Made by a program: the position numbers and the translations under genes. Positions 40,801 to 53,370 of a DNA stretch of 64,000 bases are shown here, piece after piece; positions within the stretch are counted from its first letter, which is position 1; each line of letters starts with the position of its first letter. Under the pieces are notes generated by a model. The model searched no databases. It was not told the DNA's origin and saw nothing but the letters and a program-made list of their open reading frames with translations. This DNA comes from Mytilisepta virgata (taxonomy: Eukaryota; Mollusca; Bivalvia; Mytilida; Mytilidae), in NCBI GenBank assembly GCA_028015205.1, contig CM051512.1, positions 22,785,139 through 22,849,138 of the forward strand. The letters run 5' to 3'.

Positions 40801-43800
40801 TATGGATGACCACTTACAATCTGCATTTAAATCACTCAGAATCTCTATTTCTAGTCCTAATTTATCGTAAATTATGAATCTGATAGCAAGATTTTCCATG
40901 ATATCATTTTATTGTTCAGTATCGATTTAAATTGTCCACTCCAAAGCATTCTATCTTGAAACTCAATCATTGTTAATTATGCTAATTTATGGATTTGTCT
41001 TACTGCTTTGGTCTGGACCAGACTTTGTAATGGGCTATACCAGAAATTTTCTGTACCCCTCCCCCCCCCCCCCCCACCCCCTGTGGAAGAGGTCCATGAA
41101 AAAATATTTTTTCTATGGACAAAACTTGGAATTTTTGGGAAAAAGTTTGGAATTCCACCTATTTGGGTAACCAAATTTTTTTAAAGTAAACATGGTATCC
41201 TTAGTGAATGGTGATGATGAGAATGTTGTATAACAATGATTAAACTTCATAATATGTGAGCTTTTAATTGCCATCACTTGGCGTCTGTCATCATCGTTGT
41301 TAACAAATTTTCAAACATCTTCTCCTCTGAAACTACTAGGGGGATTTGGATTAAACTTAGCGTGATTGTTCCTGCAATATTTCCTTTTCAAGTACAATAA
41401 AAAGCCTTAACCCACAATTTTTACATAACTTCTTTCAAACATTTTAAAAACGAAGACAACATATAGACCAAAAGATTTATACTTGTATTTGAAGATGAAT
41501 TAAAGCTTGTATTTTGTATTGTGAATCATCAGATTGACCATGACTGTATCTTAATCAAGCGTAGGGAGAACTCATGCCCATTTCTTTCCAGAGGTTCTTG
41601 AAAGGCTTTTAAAGGTATTTTCAGCACGTGACCTTTAATACTCAGTTTAATTTACAACAAACATTAATATATTAATTTAGTTTATAGTGCATTGTTTGCC
41701 AGGTGAGCGATTCAGGCTCTTGAGAGCCTCTTGTTCAGTGTGTTACCCTAAACACATGTATTTTTTTATTTGGCCTTAGCATTATAAGCGGACATATCTG
41801 TAACCAAGCAGTGTTCAGATATCTAATGACTGAAAAATAATTTTCATGTTGAATCAAAATTGCAGTCATATATATTGTACAATAAAATTCATGAAAATCA
41901 TTTTTCTAAATCTTCTTCTCTGAAACTAGAGTCCAATTCATATGACAAATTAACGGAATGGTTCTAAAAAAAATATTTTTGTATAATTAACATTATTATT
42001 AAAATGAAACTTATTTGAAATTATATTAGAAATTGAAATTGTGAAATGTGTTCATTATTTTTTACAGATTTAGACCATACAGCTGATGTTCAGTAAGTAT
42101 CGATCTCATTAAAAGTCAATATTTTAGAAACAATAATTATTTGAATTATCTCCCTTATATTTTGGTATTTTTGAGAATCTGATGGAATTTGATGGCTGGA
42201 AATATAATTTTCTAAGGTACCATGGATACCTTTGAAAAACTTTGTTGGTCACTTCATAAAAATTGGTGTTGATACTACATGTACTAGTGAAAAGCATGTG
42301 CAACAACAAGCCACAAATACAAACAAAGAAATACTTTATTATGAATTACGATGCCCACTAATGAGCTGAACAATTAAATATTAAATCACAATATACACTT
42401 AATTTATAAGGATTGATTGACTGGAATGGATGAAAATTGACAAAGGGAACAAAATGTGGTACATATATATCAAACATGCACAGTGATCTGACTTTAATTG
42501 TCAAGTGTTATAACACAGCTTTTCCATGTAAAGTTGAAGTTGAATTTCATTGGATGATGTTGAAAATTTTGTATAATCAATTTACAGTTGCTGATGTCAA
42601 AGTTTGCAGAGTGCGCAAAATGTCGTTTCTGGATTTTACTATAACCTTTGCACTAATACATAAGTTTACTTAGAGAATACCAGTGATAATAATTTGATGA
42701 TTTTGTTTACTGTTTACTGGTTTTATAAAGGTATTGTCAGTAAATACAACTTGAAATCATCTGATCCACAATATTTAAATATAATATACTGATACTGATA
42801 CTGAAGGCAATTCAGGTACCAGTGTTGTCTTTTCTACCGAAAGATACATGTATATATAGAGCTCCTTCAGGACCTCAATCATGAGAACAGGCAATCTGAT
42901 CAGTTAAGATCAAAGTAGTATACAGGGTCTGATCTGAAAACTTTGGTGTTTATACACTATAAGCTAGCATTCTTCTGCAGGTACATCAGAAAAAAGCAGA
43001 TCAGTAATGTGTACTGATAAATTATAAAATCATTGATGATAAAATATAAACCAGTAGTTTTTATACGACCGCAAAATTTTTGCGGTCGTATATTGGTATG
43101 ACTTTGGCGTCGTTGTCGTCGTCGTCTTCTTCCGAAGACATTTGGTTTTCGCACTATAACTTTAGTATTAGTTAATAGAAATCTATGAAATTTAAACACA
43201 AGGTTTATGACCACAAAAGGAAGGTTGGGATTGATTTTGGGAGTTTTGGTCCCAACAGTTTAAGAATTAGGGGCCAAAAAAGGGCCCAATAAGCATTTTT
43301 CTTGTTGGTTATTATCTTGGTGTAAGGGAGGTAATCCAAACACATTTAAAGTAAAATGTTGTGTATGATTCGATTACCTCCCTTAAACTGCTTGTAAATT
43401 ATGTATAAAGAAATGTAGATTGTCTTTGGGTGATTTATAGCTGTCAATTTATTTTTAGAAGTTACTATTTATTAATATTAATTTTAGCCATATGTAATTT
43501 TCTATTTTAAGACTTTTATGATGTATTTAAATGGGTAATTATGTTTGAAAACTCAATGAGAAATTTGAATAGGGATTATGACCATATATCGAGGGAAAGA
43601 ATTTTTTTGGGGGGAAAAATGAAAGGGGGGGTGAAAAAAAAGTAAGGGGGGGAGAAATTGTGGGGGGACAATTTTTTCTCATTTCAGATTTCAGAAATTA
43701 AAAAATTTCTTCAAATATTTTTTTTTGGCAAAAAAAAAGGGGGGTATGGGTTCAATTCGCAAAAGCATATTGTATTGCACGAAAAGCAAAGAATTGAATA

Positions 43801-46800
43801 TAAATTCAAATCATATGACCAATTCTAAGTTCTTTGAATACAGTTATTCTGTGTCAGAAACCTCTGTGTCAGAAACCTATTATGTGTCAAATAATTAATT
43901 ACAATCCAAATTCAGACCTGTATCAAGAGTGAATATTGTGTCCATTTTTGCCCCAATTGTTCAGGGATGGACCTCTGCGGTCGTATCCAGCTGCGCTCAG
44001 CGAAGCAATTTATTACAATTACAGTCAATTCTCATTTTGTCGAATCCATTGGGACCTAGAAGTCTTGTTTGACTTAAACGAAAATTCAAGATATCAGGAG
44101 TAATTCTGTATAGTTACTGCTGTTGCGGTCCAATCAGATAATTTGAGTTACCCGGAATTTCGACTTAAATGTGTTCAAGATAACGAGAGTCAACTGTATC
44201 ATGTGTATTTTTGTTATTTTCAGACTCCATGCATGTATCCTTTTGGTGTTGTGAAAAACACTTGTAGAAATAAGATGATAATTGATGTTTCATGATTGTA
44301 GATTACATACTTGAAAGATTAAATAAAAAGCGTTGATACTGATTTTGATGCACAAGATGTGCATATTTCGTTGATTTACGACTCTTCAGTTGTGCTCAAG
44401 GTCTAAAATGTTGAACCATCAAGTTTTGAATTTATGCTTAAATGAAATGTATTTGTATCCTTATAACATGTATAATATTTTCCACATCATTAATATTTCT
44501 CTCAAATGTTCCTTTGTTAATTGTATTGTTTCACATTATGAGTTAATAGTTTGTTACAGTGCCTCCCCTCCCCACCATTAGTCTTTAAGTTTGTGAAAGA
44601 TTATTTTGGATTCATTGGATGAAAACCAAATTTTATGTGCTGGATTATACTGGGAGTAATTAAACTGCAAATTTTTGCAACCGATTGTTATACCACAGTA
44701 AACCCTTGACAGGACAGATAAAGTTATTTTTTTGGTAATAACTAATTATCTAATTATTGCCTGGGAGTTGAAATTTTGAAAAGCATATCAGTTTATTACT
44801 AAGTGTTATAATCAATTATCATATATACGATAAAGCCCATGATGTTGGTCCGTATCTGACATCTATGGTGTCATACCCTTTATCGCATGGCTTACCCTTT
44901 ATCAGATAGCTTTTTTTCATTTTTTTTTCCAATTTTATCTTTTTTTTTCAATTTTATCTTTTTTGTATTTTTATTTTGGGGGGGGGGGGGGGGATTCTGG
45001 CTGATATTGGTTTTTCGGGTTGATACAGCATGTGATACAGATTTTACCATGTACTATTCTCTATGTAAGGTCTAGTCCAATTCACAGTATTTATGTAAAG
45101 TATAATAATAACATAGAATTAATTTCCGCATCATATTTTTTACGATATTTGCCCAGTGAAACTTATCCATTTAAGTATATAAACATATATTCTAATATAG
45201 CATGTCTTTAAAAAATAGAAACACAAATAGCGTCTGCTTTATAATAACATTTTTATTATGGAAAAAAATCTCAAGATAGAAGAATATTGAGGGCATTTTT
45301 CCTTAACAGAAGATATTCAGGGGGAGATAAATTAACAGAAGCCTTTGAACAATGTGCAATGGCTATGTTTGGTTACATGACAACAGACTACAGTAGAGTA
45401 GAAATGACGGATACACAGGAAGTTGAAGCTGAAGGTATAAAGGTTCAGTAGTTATTTTTTAAGAATCTTCATGAATCCAAAAACATAGTGCAAATATAAT
45501 GATTATATGTGATGTTCCCTATAGTATGTTTTGGATCAATTACATGTACAAAATAATTTAAGATATCAGTTTAAAAAGGGTGTCACCGAATAAAAATTTG
45601 TTTTTCTTTGTTACATTGCAAAATTCCTGAAAAGAGTATATTAAGTAATATGAGCTTCATTTGCTGGAACATTTTGAAAATGTACAAAACATGTCAGATT
45701 CTTTTCAGATGTGTCAGTGTTTACTCATATTAGTGTTTTCCTTAGAAATATGTAAATACAATTTTTTGTCATCACTTGGCATCTGTCGTCTGTCCGTCTA
45801 AACTGTAACTTGGTATGAAGCATCTGTTGATGGACCTTCATAAAGTTTGCATATTTCCTCCCATTCGGACAATTAATATGGCCATCATGATAAATTCTTA
45901 TTTCTGATTGGTCAAATTTTAAAAATTTTCTCCTCTGAAACGACATTGCTAAATGAACTGAAACTTGGTATGAAGCACCTATGGAAGGACCTTTATAAAG
46001 TTCACATATTTCCTCCCAGCCGGACAGCTAATAGGGCCCCCATGATGAATTCTTATTCCTGATTGGTAAAAAAAAATAATTTCTGAAACCGATTGTGGGA
46101 CAGTCAGGTAAGCTTTACAGGCTCAGTTCTCTTGAGCCTATTGATTGATATTTTGATGCACAAGATGTGCACATTTCATCAAGGCCTAAATGTTGAATAC
46201 TAAAACAACCAAAATACCAGTTTGAGACCTGTCAGCTGACCTTGGACACAATTTTAGGCATCACTCTTTCAGACAAATGTCACCTGGCCATAACAATGTC
46301 TTTTCATGCATTTTGTCTTGGAATTACAATGTTTAGGTATCAGATAATCTTCTGTGTCTATGTGCATAATCATTCAAGAAATTTAGTGCGTCTGCTCTTG
46401 TTTAAAGAAACAATTTCCAAAAAGGGTTAAACATATAAAATGTTAGAGGGCATTAAAAACATTAAAAGGAGTTCATTCAAAATAGAGTCAAGTCGATAGC
46501 ATAGTTGCCAAAAGAGGAAGGCTTTGTGCAGCACCTATCTAAAAATGTCTAGGGAAAACACTACATATAGTGGCTTATTTGTAGTGGGGTGATTATTTGC
46601 TGTCAGTAAGACAGTAAAAAAGCTTCTTCTCACAAATTCAGTCCGTGTATTTTTATTACCGGTAACTGTATTTGGAACAATAAATATGAAAAATGTTGAA
46701 TAACCAAATACATGTAATAGAATTGAATATTAGATAACCAAATTATATTTTCAGCGGATGATATGGAGAATCTCTTATTTCACTTCCTAGATGAGTGGCT

Positions 46801-49800
46801 ATTTATTTTCTCAGCAGAACCTTTTTTTATTCCACGGGTAAGTTTGTGAGCTAGGTTTATGTCAGAAATCATTTGTCGTTCAGTCCATGAAAAATGTCAA
46901 GGAGCTTTGTTTTTGCTTCTTTTGTTTATTAAAATGAAAGGATATAAAGTATGCATCAATGAGACAACATCCAGGTAGATAAATCATTTTAACAGATATT
47001 TGACAAGATCTACATGTGGCTTTCAACAACAAGATAAGTAATAAACCAGATGATTTCAGATAAAATATAACATTAAGGTATACCTCTTTTGCATTTTGAA
47101 TTTTTTTGTTGAATTCATGAATATTGAAGGAAAGATTTTGGAGTGTTTCTTGAGCAGATATTTTATAGAATTATCTAGCTGTGTCATTTCCAGATCTCAT
47201 TGAATGTGTCTTGTTTATCTGAGCAACACAAGATCATCCTTAAATTTATTAAGACCTCATTTTCTAGATTAACATGTACTTTTTAACACTACTTCAGATA
47301 TGTATCAATTTGTATTCCCCACCCATGAATGTGGATGGGGTGTATGCCCCACCAATGAATGTGGATGGGGCATATATAGTTACCCTTTTCTGTCTGTATG
47401 TACGTCCGAACTATGTGGTTAAGTTTTGCATTTAGGTTCATTTCTTTGGAACTAAGCATAGTGTATCAATGAACCTTCATCAGTGGATGTGCCTTGGGTA
47501 GTACTGAGCAGTTATACAATAATTGGGTCATTATGACCTACATTTTTTGCTTGAGCGACTCTGGTTAAGTTTTGCATAAAGGCTCATTTCTTTGGAACTA
47601 AGCATAGTGTATCAAGGAAACTTCATCAGTGGATGTGCTTTGGGTAGTACTGAGCAGTGATACAATGATTGGGTCATTATGACCTTCTTTTTATGCTTGA
47701 GCGACTCTGGTTAAGTTTTGCATTTAGGTTCATTTCTTTGGAACTAAGCATAGTGTATAAACAAAACTTCATCAGTAGATGTGTCTTGGATAGAATTCAT
47801 ACATGATGACCTACATTTTAGGCAGTGCATCCGTGTCTTACAGACACCATTTCTAGTTTTTTTCATTTTTGGTATGAACAAGATAGATTTATAAGCATTA
47901 CAGAATGGGTATACATTTTCATGATTTTACTGTGTGAATTAAATATTATGAAGAATTTTATTCTGTGTATTAATTTATGATATTTGGAAATTTTTGCAGG
48001 TGGTTAAAATTACAGAATTTGATAAAGAAAATTTTAAAATTAAGTCAGTAGGGTAAGTTTATAAAAAGCTAGTCCTGTTTTGTCTCACCTGCAACGAAAA
48101 TTTGCAAAGACGAGATATAGTTATTACTTTCTGACAGCGGCAGCAGCATAACTTTTTAGCTCACCTGACCCAAAGGGTCAAGTGAGCTTTCTCATCACTT
48201 GGAATCCATTGTCAGTCGTTATTAACTTTTATAAAAATCTCTTCAGAAACTACTTGGATATGATCATTATTCAGGTATCTAGTTTAAAAAATATGTCCTT
48301 TGACCCTGCCTGCCAACCAACTTGGCCGACATAGCAAAAATAGAACATAGGGGTAAACTGCAGTTGTTGGTTTTAATCTCAAAAACTAAAGCATTTAGAG
48401 CGAAACTGATATGTTCATCAGGTCAAGATTTACCTGCCTTGAAATTTTCAGACAAATCAGTCAACTCTTTGTTGTGTAATTGCCCCTGAATTATTAATTT
48501 TAAGGAAATTTCGCAGTTTAGGTTATTATCTTGAATATTATTATAGATGAAGACAAACTGTAGATCTACAAAGAAGTCAACATAACCAATATCGTTAATT
48601 GACCCCTTATAGGAGTTTTTGCCCTTTAAAGACAATTTTTCAAATTTTTTTTCGTCATCTTTGTAAACTTTCAAAAATCTTCTCCTCTGCCAAACTTAGG
48701 GTATCAAGTATAAAGTTAATGTTTTATTTTCTTGTCAATCAAGAAGCATGGCTGCCATGGCTAAAAATTGAACATAGGTGAAAAAGGCACTTTTAGGATC
48801 ATATCTCAAAAACTAAAGCAGTTAGAGCAAAACTGACAGAAATGTTTATGAGGTGAAGATCTACCTGGCATGAAATTTTCAGAAGAATCGGTCAATTCAT
48901 TTTTGGGTTATTGCCCCTAATTTGTAAATTTTAAGGAAATGTTCCAGTTTTAGGTTGTTATCTTGTCCATCGTTTTAAATTATATTTATTTAGTAGAACA
49001 TTAAATTTTTATACGACCGCAAAATTTTTGCGGTCGTATATTGGTATGACGTTGGCGTCGTCGTCGTCGTCCGTCGTCCGTCGGAGTCTGTAGACATTTG
49101 GTTTTCGCACTATAACTTTAGTATAAGTTAATAGAAATCTATGAAATTTAAACACAAGGTTTATGACCACAAAAGGAAGGTTGGGATTGATTTTGGGAGT
49201 TTTGGTCCCAACAGTTTAAGAATCAGGGGCCAAAAAAGGGCCCAATAAGCATTTTTCTTGGTTTTCGCACAATAACTCTAGTATAAGTAAATAGAAATCT
49301 ATGAAATTTTAACACAAGGTTTATGACCACAAAAGGAAGGTTGGGATTGTTTTTGGGAGTTTTGGTCCCAACAGTTTAGGAATTAGGGGCTAAAAAAGGC
49401 CCAAATAAGCATTTGTCTTGGTTTTTGCACAATAACTTTAGTATAAGTAAATAGAAATCTATGAAATTTAAACACAAGGTTTATGACCACAAAAGGAAGG
49501 TTGGGATTGATTTTTGGAGTTTTGGTCCCAACAGTTTAGGAATTAGGGGCCAAAAGGGTCCAAAATTAAACTTTGTTTGATTTCATCGAAAATTGAACTA
49601 TTGGGGTTCTTTGATATGCCGAATCTAACCGTGCATTTAGATTCTTAATTTTTGGTCCTGTTTTCAAATTGGTCTACATTAAGGTCCAAAGGGTCCAAAA
49701 TTAAACTTAGTTTGATTTTAACAAAAATTGAATTCTTGGGGTTCTTTGATATGCTGAATCTAAACATGTACTTAGTTTTTTTTATTATGGGCCCAGTTTT

Positions 49801-51988
49801 CAAGTTGGTCCAAATCGGGGTCCAAAATTAAACTTTGTTTGATTTCATCGAAAATTGAACTATTGGGGTTCTTTGATATGCCGAATCTAACCGTGCATTT
49901 AGATTCTTAATTTTTGGTCCCGTTTTCAAATTGGTCTACATTAAGGTCCAAAGGGTCCAAAATTAAACTTAGTTTGATTTTAACAAAAATTGAATTCTTG
50001 GGGTTCTTTTATATGCTGAATCTAAACATGTACTTAGTTTTTTTATTATGGGCCCAGTTTTCAAGTTGGTCCAAATCGGGGTCCAAAATTAAAGCTAAAA
50101 AAGGGGTAAATTATTTTTTTTGGGGGGTGGGGGCAATTCTCCACAGCATATTGTATCGCACAAGAATTCAAAAATTGAATATAAATTCAAATCATATGAC
50201 CAATTCTAAGTTCTTTATTTCAGTTATTCTGTTTTAGAAACCTATTATGTGTCAAATATTTCAAGAAATTTTCAATTACACAGTATTGTGCAATAGCAAG
50301 AATCAGTATAATTTAAACCAATTTACATTATTTACATTACAATTAAAGGATAACTTCAGTAACACCCAACAATGACTTCAATCCAAACATATATATTGAA
50401 TAAACTTACAAATCAGAAATTTTAAAATTATATGATATTAACATACATACTACTGCTAACAATTAAATATGACTTAGAGCAAATATGACAACATGATTAT
50501 AAAAATATGTACAAAGAGGGATAACTCTTTTTTTTTATCTCAAATTTTGAATATGTGCTGATGAAGCTTTTTTGTTTATCTCATCTAAACTGCTTTTAAA
50601 TTATGCATATTTAAAATTTGCCATCCATGACTATGATGTCATTTTCTATTTTAATACGTTATGGTGTATTTAAATGGGCTGTTATGGTTGCAAAGTATCA
50701 AGAGAAATGGGGGGGGGGGGTGAAAACAAAATTTAGGGGGGGGGGGGAATGAGAAATTGGGGAGGGGGCAATTTTTTTCTCATTTCATAATTCATAAATT
50801 AAAAAGGAAATTTCAAATTTTTTTTAGCAAAAAAGGGGGGGTTACAATAAATTTTATTGTTTTTTGTTGTTTTTTTTTTTTGGGAGGGGGAGTCAATGTG
50901 CAACTTCATAGTGTATTGCACAAAAGCTAAAAAAGGGGTAAATTTTTTTTTTTTTTTTTTTTTGGGGGGGGGGGGGCAATTCTCCACAGCATATTGTATT
51001 GCACAAGAAGCAAAAAATTGAATATAAATTGAAATCATATGACCAATTCTAAGTTCTTTGGTTTCAGTTATTCTGTGTCAGAAACCTATTATGTGTCAAA
51101 TATTTGAAGAAATTTTCAATTGCACAGTATTGCGCAATAGCAAGAAATTGATATGTGTGCCCAATTTTAAATTGGTTATTTCTGATTTATATATAAAAAC
51201 AAAAAATACTGATATGGTTTGAATAGGTAAATTAAAAATTTTTAAGTTCTTAGACAACATTCATTCTGTGTCAGAAACCTATGCTGTGTCAAATATTTAT
51301 TCACAATCCAAATTCAGTATTGTATCAAGCTTGAATGTTGTGTTCATAATTGCCCCAACTATTCAGGGTTCGACATCTGCGGTCGTATCTAGCTGCGCCC
51401 AGCGGAGCATTTTATTTAAGAATCTGTTTATTATATTTTAGATATGGAGAAGAATTTGACATTTCAAAACATCCACAGGTATGTATATAAGAAATGATTT
51501 AGAAAATCTGCAGCAAACTATTAAGTTAACAGCTATGATCAATAAAAAATATAATGTATAATAAATAAATAAGGGATGACAACATGAAATTTTCTAATGG
51601 TGCAACAATCTTTTAAGGTTACCTGCTTACCAGAGTAAATTATGACTGAAATTGAAAATTTGGTTCTTAAATTCTTTCCAATGTCCTGAATGTCTTAAAC
51701 AATTGTGACCATGCAAGTCAGATTTGCATAGGGATTCTAGGACAGTACCATCTCATGGGAGCCACTTATTGGTCTAAAAGAGCCCTTAATGTATATATAT
51801 GGGGATAATGCTGAATCCAGAAATTTGCAGCAGTTTTAAAGTTGCATAAGCATTAAAAATGTTCAAAAGCAAAAGTAATGTTTGATGTGTTTTTTTTTCA
51901 GGGTACAGAAGTCAAAGCAATAACCTATTCAAATATGCAGATATATGACGGTGATAAGCATGAAGTATTTGTGATCATTGATATTTGA
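37797..51988 (+). CDS. ZBTB8OS: Archease homologue (7 exons, complete)
   Basis: Archease is known as the activator of the RtcB tRNA-splicing ligase. It helps guanylylation and multiple turnover in tRNA exon ligation and in XBP1 mRNA splicing. Exons 37797-37842, 42068-42092, 45310-45434, 46755-46837, 48000-48052, 51442-51478 and 51902-51988 join in phase into 151 codons plus stop. All introns are GT-AG. Motifs in order: KYEYLDHTADVQ (the signature with the metal-binding aspartate), EAFEQCAMAMFGYM, LLFHFLDEW, FFIPR, FKIKSVGYGEEF, SKHPQGTEVKAITYSNMQ, and the C-terminal VFVIIDI. The length fits the family (human 167). AATAAA follows the stop by two bases. Introns 2, 5 and the 3' flank carry modular elements D and E and a retroelement piece. 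Exons 3-7 are duplicated downstream. Confidence 0.95.
38000..39439. other. Archease intron 1, no feature recognised
   Basis: AT-rich with short purine-rich repeats (AACGAAATATAACGAAAAGA near 38200). No exon with fitting splice sites was seen. Confidence 0.4.
39440..41735 (-). repeat. AGGTGAGC repeat, long minus-oriented copy
   Basis: It begins TTAGCTCACCAGACCCAAAG with CATCACTTGGCGTCCGTCGT and ends GGTGAGCGATTCAGGCTCTT. A block of about 500 bp (GTTAACTCCTCT, CACCATAAG, AATTGCAACCAAACTT) is repeated at 39.53 and 40.03 kb. A poly(C) run near 41,060 produces spurious proline frames. Confidence 0.65.
42068..42092 (+). CDS. ZBTB8OS: Archease exon 2 (25-bp microexon)
   Basis: It encodes only LDHTADV with split codons on both sides, yet contains the archease signature and its metal-binding aspartate. 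The acceptor is TTTTTTACAG and the donor GTAAGT. It has no counterpart in the second copy. Confidence 0.93.
43061..44013 (-). mobile_element. Modular palindrome element, copy D (internally reduced)
   Basis: In minus orientation it has the palindrome end at 43063-43092, a GAC repeat and one 160-bp unit. The 261-bp array is absent, and the poly(C) part and a diverged head (GCTTCGCTGAGCGCAGCTGG) follow. It is the most diverged copy. A 64-bp foldback sits inside. Confidence 0.8.
43322..43385. mobile_element. 64-bp foldback MITE inside copy D
   Basis: The ends TAAGGGAGGTAATC and GATTACCTCCCTTA are exact inverted repeats of 14 bp. It lies where the other copies have their large array, so it may mark the deletion or be a later insertion. 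Confidence 0.6.
44022..44196. mobile_element. 175-bp MITE flanked by TA
   Basis: It starts CAGTCAATTCTC and ends GAGAGTCAACTG, imperfect inverted repeats of about 24 bp. TA stands on both sides, as for Tc1/mariner or pogo-type insertions. It is missing from duplication unit 2. Confidence 0.7.
45310..45434 (+). CDS. ZBTB8OS: Archease exon 3
   Basis: It encodes RYSGGDKLTEAFEQCAMAMF, then GYMTTDYSRVEMTDTQEVEAE. The acceptor is TTCCTTAACAG and the donor GTATAA. Confidence 0.95.
45765..46140 (-). repeat. AGGTGAGC-related repeat in archease intron 3
   Basis: It opens CATCACTTGGCATCTGTCG and has two units with AACTTGGTATGAAGCA, GGACCTT-TAAAGTT and CATATTTCCTCCCA blocks. Part of it recurs in duplication unit 2 near 57.35-57.58 kb. 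Confidence 0.6.
46755..46837 (+). CDS. ZBTB8OS: Archease exon 4
   Basis: It completes an alanine and encodes DDMENLLFHFLDEWLFIFSA followed by EPFFIPR. The acceptor is ATATTTTCAG and the donor GTAAGT. Confidence 0.95.
47400..47860 (+). repeat. Tandem array, three units of about 145 bp
   Basis: Units contain TGGTTAAGTTTTGCATTTAG, TTGGAACTAAGCATAGTG, TTCATCAGTGGATGTGCC and TCATTATGACCTACATTTT. They are in archease intron 4. The duplicated array downstream has five units. Confidence 0.75.
48000..48052 (+). CDS. ZBTB8OS: Archease exon 5
   Basis: It encodes VVKITEFDKENFKIKSV and two bases of glycine. The acceptor is TTTTTGCAG and the donor GTAAGT. Confidence 0.95.
48157..49005 (-). repeat. AGGTGAGC repeat in archease intron 5
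   Basis: It starts TTTAGCTCACCTGACCCAAA and contains CATAGGGGTAAACTGCAG. Two related halves are visible. Modular element E follows. Confidence 0.65.
49006..51414 (-). mobile_element. Modular palindrome element, copy E
   Basis: In minus orientation it has the palindrome, a GAC/GTC repeat, three 160-bp units (about 49105-49555), two higher-order units (about 49556-50095), the poly(C) middle, and the head ending GCGGAGCATTTTA. Duplication unit 2 has the same intron without it (61430-61450, a T run), which defines the insert ends within a base or two. Confidence 0.88.
51442..51478 (+). CDS. ZBTB8OS: Archease exon 6
   Basis: It completes glycine and encodes YGEEFDISKHPQ. The acceptor is ATATTTTAG and the donor GTATGT. 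Modular element E ends 28 bp upstream. Confidence 0.95.
51902..51988 (+). CDS. ZBTB8OS: Archease exon 7 (last)
   Basis: It encodes GTEVKAITYSNMQIYDGDKH, then EVFVIIDI and TGA. AATAAA at 51991-51996 gives a very short 3' UTR. Confidence 0.95.
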   Translation, partial: GTEVKAITYSNMQIYDGDKHEVFVIIDI

Positions 51989-52045
51989 TGAATAAAACAT
52001 TTAGGATATTTTTAATAGAAATAATTGTTTTCATTAATCAAGCAT

Positions 52046-52877
52046 TTTTCTGTACTCATATGAAGGAGACTTCATTCAAGGGTTACTACGTGAAAACAAA
52101 AAGAAACTAACCCAATCCTTTAATTTCACTTTTCGTTATATAGATGATGTGTTGTCGTTAAATAACTACAAATTCCAAGACTTTCTACATCTTATCTACC
52201 CAAGTGAGCTTGAAATTAAGGATACTACAGATACACCAAAGTCCGCTTCATATTTGGATTTGTTTCTTGAAATAAACTATGAGGGACGTTTGAAGACAAA
52301 ACTTTAGGACAAACATGGACTTCAACTTTCTTATTGTTAATTTTCCCTTCTTGAGTTGCAATATACCAGCATCGCCTGCATATGGCGTCTACGTTTCTCA
52401 AGTTATACCATTTTTAAGGGCATGCATGAGTTACCCTGACTTTCGAAAAAGAGGATGACTGCTGTCACAAAAGCTTCTTAACCAGGGTTTTATCAGGGAT
52501 AAGTTGAGATCATCACTTAGGAAATTTTATGGTTGTCATCACGAATTGATTGACCATTACAGTGTTCCAATATCAGATGATGTTGGACCTGTTCCCACTG
52601 TCATAACCTTTCATGTGCCTCCACTGATTTGTGACTTCCCCTGGATTGACTTTGTTGAACTTCACAATGGGTGCCGTATAAGGAGTAGGAACTGCTTACC
52701 CTTCCGGAGCACCTGGGTTCACTCCTGGTTTTTATAGGAGTTCGTGTTGTTCATTGTTATTTAGTTTTCTGTGTTTATTTGTTGTGCTTGTGGTTGTTCA
52801 CTTGTCTTCCCGGGTTTGTCTGTCCAATGGATTGCGTTTTTTTTTGGTTGCTCCTTAGGTATATTTGTCCTTTTTTT
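52046..52877 (+). pseudogene. Decayed YIDD-type reverse-transcriptase fragment
   Basis: The open start reads FIQGLLRENKKKLTQSFNF, then FRYIDDVLSLNNYKF with the catalytic YIDD, LIYPSELEIKDTTDTPKSAS and YLDLFLEINYEGRLKTKL. A stop and shifts follow. Later pieces (KLRSSLRKFYG-HHELIDHYSV at about 52505-52570) match the end of the same protein. I know this protein as a frequent mollusc retroelement, tentatively Penelope-like. It is absent from duplication unit 2, so it entered unit 1 after the duplication or was lost from unit 2. Confidence 0.7.
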
Positions 52878-53370
52878 TTTACACAGAGGAAATTTTTCAT
52901 ACTCTGGAGGATTTTCAAATACATGTACTGCAAATGCAGAAAAAGTGCACAATTTTTTATTGATTTGAAATATAAAGGCAGCATATACTAGACAGGTAAT
53001 TAAAAGGAAGAGGGTTAACAAATCTCTGAACCTATCACTAAATTGCTTCTATTGCATAGTTAAATTTAACCAAACTTTACAGATACATGTATGTTTGTTT
53101 AAAGGTCCTTAACAAGTGTTTACCTTTGGTGCCGATTGGAAATCCAAGATGACCACCAGCAAACAGATCGGTTAAAATTGAACTATGTGGGAAAATTTAT
53201 TAAAAAATTCCTGTTTTGAAGAATAATTCAGCAGATTGATACAAAGCTTGGTGAATGTAATACATGTGAGAATAGGAATAATTTTTATTACTTTGGTGCC
53301 ATTCTGCCTACAAACATAGCTTCCAGGATCCAAAAGAGGCTGTTTGGATTTGTTGAATTTCAAAGATCTT

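Larger units (their letters stand above)
42965..53370 (+). repeat. Segmental duplication, unit 1
   Basis: Apart from later insertions it runs parallel to unit 2 from the ATTCTTCTGCAGGTACATCA block to GGATCCAAAAGAGGCTGTTT, across exons 3-7 and all introns between. Modular elements D and E, a MITE and a reverse-transcriptase piece are present only here. Confidence 0.85.

Noticed and set aside
42437..42673. A 78-codon frame in archease intron 2
   Set aside because: No motif, low coding bias, and no splice sites that would keep the archease phase.
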